This document shows, in pieces, positions 19,990 to 28,175 of a DNA stretch of 58,428 bases. Below the pieces are notes generated by a model. The model ran no database searches, was not told where the DNA came from, and was given only the letters and a program-made list of their open reading frames with translations. The stretch covers positions 1 to 58,428 of the forward strand of contig JABAZL010000109.1 of assembly GCA_018608425.1 (NCBI GenBank), in the 5' to 3' direction. Every line of letters begins with the position of its first letter. Position 1 is the first letter of the stretch. Both the position numbers and the translations under genes were made by a program. Origin of the DNA: Flavobacteriaceae bacterium. Its GTDB lineage: Bacteria > Bacteroidota > Bacteroidia > Flavobacteriales > Flavobacteriaceae.

Positions 19990-20526
19990 ATGCGGAATTA
20001 TAGTTTTTATTTTTTGATGATTTGCTTCCTAATTAGCTGTGCAGAGCCGCAAGCACGAAAGCCGATCAACGAAACAAAGATATCCTTCCTCAAAGGTTCA
20101 GTTCAGCGGAATAAAGACATCATAAAAAAGCAACAAAATCAATTTAAAAAAATAATTGCCCGAGACTCAACACTTGACTACAAAGCCTCGTCAACTGGTT
20201 TTTGGTATGCTTACTTGGTTTCATCAGATGAAAGAGTACTTCCTAAAAGAGGAGACCTGGTTCGTTTCAACTATAAAATCGAAGACCTAGACGGAACTGT
20301 ACTTTATGACGAAATGGAACTAGGAACTGTAAAATATTTAGTTGATAAGGAAGAGCTACTTCCTGCCCTTCGAGAAGCTGTAAAAATTTTGAGTGTAAAT
20401 GAGATTGCAACCTTTCTTTTCCCGTCCTATCTTTGTTACGGGTATCAAGGTGATGATGAAAAAGTTGAAATTAATCAACCCCTACGTTTTAAAATAAAAT
20501 TAATATCACATTCCATAAAAAATTAA
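19990..20526 (+). CDS. gldI: Gliding motility-associated FKBP-type peptidyl-prolyl isomerase, lipoprotein
   Basis: Lipobox FLISCAEP; FKBP-like fold motifs; GldI-like length and organisation. Confidence 0.78.
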   Translation: MRNYSFYFLMICFLISCAEPQARKPINETKISFLKGSVQRNKDIIKKQQNQFKKIIARDSTLDYKASSTGFWYAYLVSSDERVLPKRGDLVRFNYKIEDLDGTVLYDEMELGTVKYLVDKEELLPALREAVKILSVNEIATFLFPSYLCYGYQGDDEKVEINQPLRFKIKLISHSIKN

Positions 20527-20564
20527 ATTTTCGCATATTTGCAAAACCAACTTAAATAATTCCA

Positions 20565-21644
20565 ATGAAAAATAATTTCTTTTATGCACTAGCAACAATC
20601 CTCTTAGTAGGATGTGCCTCTCAATACCCAGAACTTGAAAATGGTCTTTATGCAGATATTGAAACCAACAAAGGTTCTATAGTTGTATCTCTAGAGCTTG
20701 AAAAAACACCAATAACCGTTGCAAACTTTGTTTCTCTTAGTGAAGGAGAAAATGATTTTGTAAGCGATAACTACAAAAACAAAAACTACTACGATGGCCT
20801 TGTGTTCCACCGAGTGATTAAAGATTTTATGATTCAAGGTGGAGATCCAACTGCAACAGGTTCAGGTGATCCTGGTTATAAGTTTAACGACGAAATCGAC
20901 GCTGAACTTTCTCACAGTGGCCCTGGTATTTTATCGATGGCAAACTCAGGTCCTGGAACCAACGGGAGTCAGTTTTTTATTACGCACAAAGCAACACCAT
21001 GGTTGGATGGAAAACATACTGTATTTGGAAAGGTTGTAATTGGTCAGAATGTGGTTGACAGTATTGCACAAAATGATACCATCAGAAAAGTAACCATCAT
21101 CCGTAAAGGATCTGATGCGAAAAAATTTAAAGCTCCTTCTATTTTCAAAAATCACTTCCAAGAACTCGAAACTGAAAAAGCAGATAAAGAAGAGCGTCAG
21201 CAAATCATCAAACTCAATACTCAAGATAAGTTTGAAGGGCAAAGAGCAAAAGCAACAACAACAAAATCAGGACTCCAATACCTCATAACAAAAAAAGGAG
21301 ATGGACCTAAAGTAACTTCTACATACAAAGCAAAAACACATTATGCAGTTTACTATGAAGATGGAACTTTACTTGAAACAAGTGACTTGACAATTGCAGA
21401 AGCACTAGATGCAGTAAATGAACAACGTAAAGCTGCAAAAGCCTATCAACCTATTCCAGCGGATTGTAGTCCAGAAGCTCAAATGATTGAAGGATTTAAA
21501 GAAGGTTTACGTTTATTAAGAACCGGTGATAAGGCAACCATTTTCATTCCTTATACACTTGCATACGGAGAACAAGGCAGACAGGGTATTCCTCCTCGAT
21601 CCAACTTAATCTTTGAATTAGAGATTGTTGAAGTAATCGAATAA
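20565..21644 (+). CDS. Dual-domain peptidyl-prolyl isomerase lipoprotein (cyclophilin + FKBP)
   Basis: Cyclophilin (FHRVIKDFMIQGGDPTATGSGDPGYKF, NSGPGTNGSQFFITHKATPWLDGKHTVFGKV) then FKBP (GLQYLITKKGDGPK... FIPYTLAYGEQGRQGIPPRSNLIFELEIVEV). Confidence 0.93.
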   Translation: MKNNFFYALATILLVGCASQYPELENGLYADIETNKGSIVVSLELEKTPITVANFVSLSEGENDFVSDNYKNKNYYDGLVFHRVIKDFMIQGGDPTATGSGDPGYKFNDEIDAELSHSGPGILSMANSGPGTNGSQFFITHKATPWLDGKHTVFGKVVIGQNVVDSIAQNDTIRKVTIIRKGSDAKKFKAPSIFKNHFQELETEKADKEERQQIIKLNTQDKFEGQRAKATTTKSGLQYLITKKGDGPKVTSTYKAKTHYAVYYEDGTLLETSDLTIAEALDAVNEQRKAAKAYQPIPADCSPEAQMIEGFKEGLRLLRTGDKATIFIPYTLAYGEQGRQGIPPRSNLIFELEIVEVIE

Positions 21645-21660
21645 AAAAAATATGATTCTA

Positions 21661-21686
21661 AAAACCCATCTTCGGATGGGTTTTTT
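21661..21686 (+). terminator. Rho-independent terminator with UUCG tetraloop
   Basis: AAAACCCATC-TTCG-GATGGGTTTTTT. Confidence 0.9.
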
Positions 21687-21688
21687 GT

Positions 21689-21713
21689 TTTAGTGCAAGT
21701 CCATAGCACTAAA
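21689..21713. repeat. Perfect 8-bp inverted repeat TTTAGTGC-N9-GCACTAAA
   Basis: Directly read; follows the terminator in a convergent intergenic region. Confidence 0.7.
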
Positions 21714-21749
21714 CAGATTTTGTGTTTCGGTCTAACTTAGCTTGTATAC

Positions 21750-21872
21750 CTAGAATAATTCTCCTCGGAAGACAAAAAGAGCTAGGAGAATCGTTCCTAC
21801 CAAGAAACAGGCACAGCCTGTAAAAAAACAACCACCAAGAGCATCTTTACCACGAATCATTTCTTCCTTCAT
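21750..21872 (-). CDS. Small Cys-rich single-pass membrane protein (40 aa), not in the ORF track
   Basis: Translation MKEEMIRGKDALGGCFFTGCACFLVGTILLALFVFRGELF*, intergenic, hydrophobic core. Confidence 0.55.
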   Translation of the reverse strand: MKEEMIRGKDALGGCFFTGCACFLVGTILLALFVFRGELF

Positions 21873-21935
21873 AGATGCAAATTAAGACAAAAAATCGTTA
21901 ACTGCTTTTTAATCGCTAATTGCTATCTTAGTCGT

Positions 21936-23000
21936 ATGAAAGTCAGCCGAACCAAAATCTTACTGGCAACAAGTATACTTCCACAAATACTTCTGATTCG
22001 AGTTATTAGTTTATATCCTGAAAAAGTAGAATTCTATTTTTCACAAACCTTTTACCCTTTCCTATTCAATCTCCAGCACGTTTTCATAAAGCCCATACCC
22101 TTCTCTTTTGGTGATTTATTATATCTAAGTTTAGGGATATACATCTGCTATTCAATAACCCGTTTTTTACTAAAATTCAGATTCCCAAAAATCAGCGATA
22201 TCATCGATATTGGTGTTTTCTTTAGCTTATTGTTTTTACTCTTTCAATTAAACTGGGGAATCAACTACCACAGAACTCCTCTGGCAGAAAAACTACCTAC
22301 TGAAAAACAATACTCCGATTCTTTGTTGATTGATCTTACGACACGTTTTGCTATATTGAGTAATACGCTCCACAGTCAGCTCAGCAGTTCGGACACCCTT
22401 GCGGTTTCTATTCCATATGCTAAAAAAGAAATTGCTAATCGCATTCAAAGTTCCTACGACGATTTATGGATCAGTAGTGTTGATGTGCCTCAAGTAAAAG
22501 CATCTCTATTCAGTTTGCCACTGAGTTATATGGGCTATGCAGGTTATCTAAACCCATTTACGTTAGAAGCCCAAGTCAATATGCGAATGCCGAAAATCAA
22601 TTTACCCGTAACCATTGCCCACGAAATGGCACATCAACTCGGATATGCTGCCGAGAATGAAGCGAATTTCGTTGGGTTTATCAATACCTTTAATAACGCC
22701 GACCCCTATTTAAAGTATGCTGCGGTCCTTTTTGGGTTTCGACATTGTTATAGTGATTTAATAAAAAGAGATCCAGATCAAGCAAAAATATTAGTTCAGC
22801 AGTTAAACCTTGGGATCCTCAAAAACTTTGCTGAAAGCCGAGATTTCTGGGAAGAATATAAGAACCCTTTTGAACCATTTTTCAAAGAATCGTATGATGC
22901 TTATCTCAAAGCAAATGGTCAGGAATCTGGAATTAAAACATACAATCAAATAGTTGCTTTTCTTATTGCTTACGATCTTCAAAATAAATTTAAATTTTAA
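21936..23000 (+). CDS. DUF3810 family predicted membrane zinc metallopeptidase
   Basis: HEMAHQLGYAAENEANF (HExxH) plus N-terminal TM helices. Confidence 0.82.
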   Translation: MKVSRTKILLATSILPQILLIRVISLYPEKVEFYFSQTFYPFLFNLQHVFIKPIPFSFGDLLYLSLGIYICYSITRFLLKFRFPKISDIIDIGVFFSLLFLLFQLNWGINYHRTPLAEKLPTEKQYSDSLLIDLTTRFAILSNTLHSQLSSSDTLAVSIPYAKKEIANRIQSSYDDLWISSVDVPQVKASLFSLPLSYMGYAGYLNPFTLEAQVNMRMPKINLPVTIAHEMAHQLGYAAENEANFVGFINTFNNADPYLKYAAVLFGFRHCYSDLIKRDPDQAKILVQQLNLGILKNFAESRDFWEEYKNPFEPFFKESYDAYLKANGQESGIKTYNQIVAFLIAYDLQNKFKF

Positions 23001-23040
23001 CACTAAAAAGCGTACTTTCATTCAATAAAATCGAAAACGA

Positions 23041-26022
23041 ATGAAACCATTACATTTTATTTTAATAGCTTTTGTTTCTTTTGCCAGTCATGCGCAAGAT
23101 TATTTCCCAACAAACAAGGGCGTTAAAACGGAAAACTCGAAACAAATTATGTTGACAGGCGCAATCATTCATATGAATCCGTTACAAAAACTAGACAATG
23201 GAATGCTTCTCATTGAAAACGGAAAAGTAAAAGCCGTAGGGACTGCATTAAGAATTCCAAAAAACGCTGTTGTTGTAGATTTTAAAGGAAAACACATTTA
23301 CCCTTCCTTTGTAGAATTACATTCTGATTTCGGAATTGCTGCCGTAAAAAGCAAATCGAGTGGAAGAAGAAGCGTTCAATATAATGCCAATCGAAAAGGG
23401 TACTATTGGAATGATCATATCATACCAGATTACGACAGTAGTTCAGACTTTAAATACGACAATAAAAAAGCGAAAGAACTCAGAGCCGCAGGTTTCGGTG
23501 TAGTCAATTCCCACCGAAAAGAAGGCATTCACCGAGGCTCAAGTGTTTTGGTTACTTTAAACGACATTCAAGGTAATGGTTATCGCATGATCGAAGATCG
23601 TGCAGCCCAACACCTATCGTTCAGAAAAAGTAATACATCAGGGCAATACTACCCGGGGTCTATTATGGGTGCTATGGCACTTATTCGTCAAGTATACCAC
23701 GATGCAACTTGGTATGCAAACGGAGGAGCAATAAACAAAGACCTTGCATTAGAAGCTTTAAACAAAAATCAAATGCTTCCTGCTATTTTCGAAACTTCTA
23801 ATAAACTGGATGTAGCGCGTGCTGCAAAAATTGGAAAAGAATTTGGAAAAAACTATATCATAAAAGCAGATGGTACGGAATATGAGCAATTGAGTACACT
23901 CAAAAAATTCAATCCAACACTTTTGGTTCCTGTGAATTTCCCTGCAGCTTTTGATGTAGATGATCCCTTCCTTGCACAAAAAATATCATTGAATAAAATG
24001 CGTTATTGGAATCAAGCTCCAGCAAACCCAAAAGCAATTGCTGATGCTGGAATTAAATTTGCATTCACATCTAGTGATTTAAAAAGCTTAAAGAGTTTCC
24101 TTCCCAATATCAAAAAAGCTGTTCAACATGGATTATCTCCAGAAAGAGCACTAGCTGCTTTGACAACAATTCCAGCGCAGCTGATTAAGCAGAAAGGAAA
24201 TGTTGGCGAGTTGAAAAAAGGAGCTTATGCAAATCTTTTGGTGACCGATGGCCCTTTGTTCGAAAAAGAAACGAAGATTCATGAAAACTGGGTACAAGGA
24301 GAACAACACATCATTCAGGCTTCAGCAAAAACTACAATTGATGGAACATATGCTTTAAGCATAAACAATGATTCGTATAAACTGACGCTGTCTAAAAGTG
24401 CTGCTAAAATAAGTGCAAAAACGGTTCAAAACTCAACAACCTTAAAAACAGTAGCTCGTTATAGTAATGATTGGCTTACACTGAAAATCAGTGACAGTAC
24501 CAAAACTAAATTTGCACAACTGAAATCTAAAATAAGTGACCCGGATAGCTTTGATGGCGATGGAACTTTCTTTGATGGATCGGCAATTAGCTGGTCTGCG
24601 AACAAAATAGAAGATTTAAAAGCGAAAAGAGATAAAAAAAGTAAAGAAGTTCTCCAAAAAATACTCCCGATAACCTATCCGAATAATGGATTTGGCTTCA
24701 AAACACTACCAACTTCAGAAAATATTGTATTCACGAACGTTACCGTTTGGACCAATGAAGCTGAAGGAATCATGCAAAATGCTAGTGTTTGGGTTGTAAA
24801 TGGTAAAATCAAAGCAGTTGGTACTATCGACAAAGCTCCGGGAGCTCGTGTAATCGATGGGACAGGTAAACACCTAACCAGTGGCGTTATTGATGAGCAT
24901 TCGCATATTGGTGCGTCTAGTATCAACGAAGGTGGACAAAACTCTTCTGCCGAAGTAACGATCGAAGATGTAATTAATCCAGATGACATTAATTTATACC
25001 GCAACCTATCGGGAGGTGTTACGACCCTGCAAATACTTCATGGTTCTGCAAATCCAATTGGTGGGCGCTCTGCAATTATAAAGCCCAAATGGGGAGCTGG
25101 TGCTGATGAGCTTTTATATCCCAATGCAGATCCATACATCAAGTTTGCTTTAGGCGAGAACGTAAAACAATCGAATTGGCAAAGCTATGCACGTTTCCCA
25201 CAAACACGAATGGGGGTTGAACAGGTTTTTACCGACTATTTCCAACGTGCCAAAGAATACAAAGCAGAATGGAAAGGATACAATGCCTTATCTAAAAAAC
25301 TAAAAGCTAAAACTGTAGCGCCACGCTACGATCTGGAAATGGAAACCATGGTTGAGATTTTAGATGGCAAACGCTTTATTTCTTGTCATTCTTATGTTCA
25401 AAGTGAAATTAATATGTTACTAAAAGTAGCAGATCGCTTTGGCGTTCGCATCAATACCTTTACTCATATCTTGGAGGGCTATAAAGTAGCCGATAAGATG
25501 AAAGAACACGGGGTTGGAGGTTCGACCTTCTCCGACTGGTGGGCCTATAAATTTGAAGTAAATGATGCAATTCCTTACAACGGTGCAATCATGCACAGTC
25601 AAGGAGTTACGGTAGCCTTTAACTCGGATGATTCGGAAATGTCCAGACGATTGAACCAAGAAGCTGCAAAAGCGGTTAAATACGGAGGAGTATCTGAAGA
25701 AGATGCTTGGAAGTTTGTAACACTAAACCCAGCAAAATTATTGCATATTGACGATGAAGTTGGGAGCGTTAAAGTAGGGAAATCTGCTGATCTTGTTTTG
25801 TGGAGCGATCATCCCATGTCCATATATGCCGTAGCAGAAAAAACTATGATCGACGGAGTTATATACTATGATCTTGATCGTGCTACTGCGCAAGTAGAAC
25901 AAATTGCTAAAGAAAAAAATAAACTAATTCAAGACATGCTAGTCGCTAAAAATGGTGGTGCGAAAACACAAAAGCCAGAACGGAAAAAGGCAGTAGAATT
26001 CCATTGTGAAACACTTGATTAA
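23041..26022 (+). CDS. Secreted amidohydrolase with two amidohydrolase-like halves
   Basis: Signal peptide; C-terminal half GVIDEHSHIG, CHSYVQSEI, NTFTHILEGYK, FNSDDSEM, VGSVKVGKSADLVLW. Confidence 0.9.
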   Translation: MKPLHFILIAFVSFASHAQDYFPTNKGVKTENSKQIMLTGAIIHMNPLQKLDNGMLLIENGKVKAVGTALRIPKNAVVVDFKGKHIYPSFVELHSDFGIAAVKSKSSGRRSVQYNANRKGYYWNDHIIPDYDSSSDFKYDNKKAKELRAAGFGVVNSHRKEGIHRGSSVLVTLNDIQGNGYRMIEDRAAQHLSFRKSNTSGQYYPGSIMGAMALIRQVYHDATWYANGGAINKDLALEALNKNQMLPAIFETSNKLDVARAAKIGKEFGKNYIIKADGTEYEQLSTLKKFNPTLLVPVNFPAAFDVDDPFLAQKISLNKMRYWNQAPANPKAIADAGIKFAFTSSDLKSLKSFLPNIKKAVQHGLSPERALAALTTIPAQLIKQKGNVGELKKGAYANLLVTDGPLFEKETKIHENWVQGEQHIIQASAKTTIDGTYALSINNDSYKLTLSKSAAKISAKTVQNSTTLKTVARYSNDWLTLKISDSTKTKFAQLKSKISDPDSFDGDGTFFDGSAISWSANKIEDLKAKRDKKSKEVLQKILPITYPNNGFGFKTLPTSENIVFTNVTVWTNEAEGIMQNASVWVVNGKIKAVGTIDKAPGARVIDGTGKHLTSGVIDEHSHIGASSINEGGQNSSAEVTIEDVINPDDINLYRNLSGGVTTLQILHGSANPIGGRSAIIKPKWGAGADELLYPNADPYIKFALGENVKQSNWQSYARFPQTRMGVEQVFTDYFQRAKEYKAEWKGYNALSKKLKAKTVAPRYDLEMETMVEILDGKRFISCHSYVQSEINMLLKVADRFGVRINTFTHILEGYKVADKMKEHGVGGSTFSDWWAYKFEVNDAIPYNGAIMHSQGVTVAFNSDDSEMSRRLNQEAAKAVKYGGVSEEDAWKFVTLNPAKLLHIDDEVGSVKVGKSADLVLWSDHPMSIYAVAEKTMIDGVIYYDLDRATAQVEQIAKEKNKLIQDMLVAKNGGAKTQKPERKKAVEFHCETLD

Positions 26023-26032
26023 TCTGATTATT

Positions 26033-27328
26033 ATGAAAAATTATATCTCAACATTCGTATTCCTTTTTTGCTGTACTTTAGGAATAGCCCAACAAACACC
26101 CGCAGCTGATCAACAGAACAGTATTCTAATATTGGGGGCAACTGCGCATATTGGCGACGGAACTGTTCTTGAAAACAGTGCTATCGGTTTGCGCGATGGG
26201 AAAATTATAGAAGTCGCTACAGCAGATGCCATACAGAATGAATACAGTAAAACTATTGATGCAACTGGACAACACCTATACCCTGGATTTATAGCTGCAA
26301 ATAGCACCGTGGGTATGGTAGAAGTCGATGCCGTTCGTGCAACCAATGATTTGAATGAAATTGGGGAATATCTTCCGCACATCAGAACCATTATTGCCTA
26401 TAATGCAGAATCTAAAGTAGTAGAAAGTTTACGCCCCAACGGGATATTATCCGCTCAAATAGTACCAACACGTGGTGTTATTTCTGGAAGCTCATCGGTT
26501 GTTAAACTCGATGCATGGAATTGGGAAGATGCTGCACTTGTAACTGATGAAGGTTTACACATCAACTGGCCGCGTGTGTATACGTCTAATAGAAGAAGAG
26601 GACCAAGTAGTGCCATCAAATACAATCAAAAGAGTTACGAAGAAAAAATAAAATCACTCAGTGGATTTTTAAAAGAATCGATGGCATACAATCAAGTGCA
26701 ATCGAAAACCAAACACCTTCCGTTTGCTGCGATGAGCAATGCATTTGTTGGGAGTCAAACAGTGTATTTACACGCCAATGGTCAACGCGAAATTGTGGAT
26801 GGAATCCAATTTTTAAAAGAACATCAAATTAAAAAAATTGTCTTGGTTGGCGGAAACGAAGCGCATTTGGTAACTGATTACCTTAAGAAGCACGACATTC
26901 CAGTAATTGTCTCTAGACCACACCGATTACCAACTCAAGAAGATCAAGACATAAAACTTCCTTTTAAAATGGCTAAAATCCTTATGGATGCTGGCCTATT
27001 GATCACCGTTGATGTGAGTGGAAGAATGGAACGTATGAATACTCGTAACCTCCCGTTTTATGCAGGAAGTTTTGCAGCCTATGGTGTTCCAAAAGAGACT
27101 GCAGTACAAATGATAAGCTTGAATGCAGCAAAAATCATTGGAGTAGCTGATCGTTTAGGTAGTCTAACCGTTGGGAAAGACGCTACCCTATTCTTATCTC
27201 TTGGTGATGCTTTGGATATGCGAACCAATCAACTTACACATGCCTTTGTTGAAGGAAGAGCACTTTCATTAGAGACACACCAAACTGAACTATGGAAACG
27301 CTACATGGAGAAATATTCTAGGAAATAA
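26033..27328 (+). CDS. Secreted amidohydrolase-family protein
   Basis: Signal peptide; GLRDGKIIEV, LYPGFIAANSTVG, RLGSLTVGKDATLFLS; ATG 26033 preferred over the upstream GTG 26006. Confidence 0.85.
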   Translation: MKNYISTFVFLFCCTLGIAQQTPAADQQNSILILGATAHIGDGTVLENSAIGLRDGKIIEVATADAIQNEYSKTIDATGQHLYPGFIAANSTVGMVEVDAVRATNDLNEIGEYLPHIRTIIAYNAESKVVESLRPNGILSAQIVPTRGVISGSSSVVKLDAWNWEDAALVTDEGLHINWPRVYTSNRRRGPSSAIKYNQKSYEEKIKSLSGFLKESMAYNQVQSKTKHLPFAAMSNAFVGSQTVYLHANGQREIVDGIQFLKEHQIKKIVLVGGNEAHLVTDYLKKHDIPVIVSRPHRLPTQEDQDIKLPFKMAKILMDAGLLITVDVSGRMERMNTRNLPFYAGSFAAYGVPKETAVQMISLNAAKIIGVADRLGSLTVGKDATLFLSLGDALDMRTNQLTHAFVEGRALSLETHQTELWKRYMEKYSRK

Positions 27329-27333
27329 AATTA

Positions 27334-28128
27334 ATGAAATACATTTCGAGTGCTCAAAATCCTCAAGTCAAAATCCTCAAAGGACTTCAAGACAAGGCAA
27401 GGAAAAGAGCTGAAAACAATCAATTTGTAATTGAAGGAATAAAGGAGCTTACTTATGCTATTCAAGCAGGTTACACCATTGAGGAACTCTATGTCACCGA
27501 TACCGCGCGAACTAAAAACACAGAGCAGTTAATCATTGAAAAACAAGATGATGGCTGTATTCTTTATGAGTTATCTGCAACATTGTTCAAAACTCTTTGC
27601 TATCGATCTACATCGGATATTCTGGGTGTGGCACAAAAAAAAGAGCACAGCTTAACCTCACTCAAACTCAAAGAAAATCCGCTTATTCTTATTGCAGAAG
27701 CTCCTGAGAAGCCCGGTAATATTGGTGCATTGGCTCGAACAGTTGATGCCGCAAAAGCTGACGCCCTAATCATTGCCAATTCCAAAACCGACTTGTATAA
27801 TTCCAATGTAATTCGGTCTAGCGTAGGATGTATGTTTTCAATTCCAATAGCAATTGCTTCGAATGAAGAGGTTTTTTCTTTTTTAAAATCAAATGGCATA
27901 AAACTTTATAGTGCCGCTCTATCTGAAAAAGCAAAAGCTTATACCGAAGAAAATTATACCGAGGCAACAGCTATCGCTGTGGGTACAGAAGATATTGGCC
28001 TCACAGACGGTTGGTGCAAACAAAGTGAAAATCATATTGTTATCCCCATGTTAGGAGTCAATGATTCACTTAATGTTTCTGTTGCAGCGGGAATTATATT
28101 ATTTGAAGCACTTCGTCAAAGAAAATGA
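27334..28128 (+). CDS. RNA methyltransferase, TrmH/SpoU (SPOUT) family
   Basis: APEKPGNIGALARTVDAAKADALII, SSVGCMFSIPI, IPMLGVNDSLNVSVAAGIILFEALRQR. Confidence 0.93.
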   Translation: MKYISSAQNPQVKILKGLQDKARKRAENNQFVIEGIKELTYAIQAGYTIEELYVTDTARTKNTEQLIIEKQDDGCILYELSATLFKTLCYRSTSDILGVAQKKEHSLTSLKLKENPLILIAEAPEKPGNIGALARTVDAAKADALIIANSKTDLYNSNVIRSSVGCMFSIPIAIASNEEVFSFLKSNGIKLYSAALSEKAKAYTEENYTEATAIAVGTEDIGLTDGWCKQSENHIVIPMLGVNDSLNVSVAAGIILFEALRQRK

Positions 28129-28175
28129 GAAGAAACTTTTGGATGCTAAATTAGTTTCCGTAATTTACTATTAAG

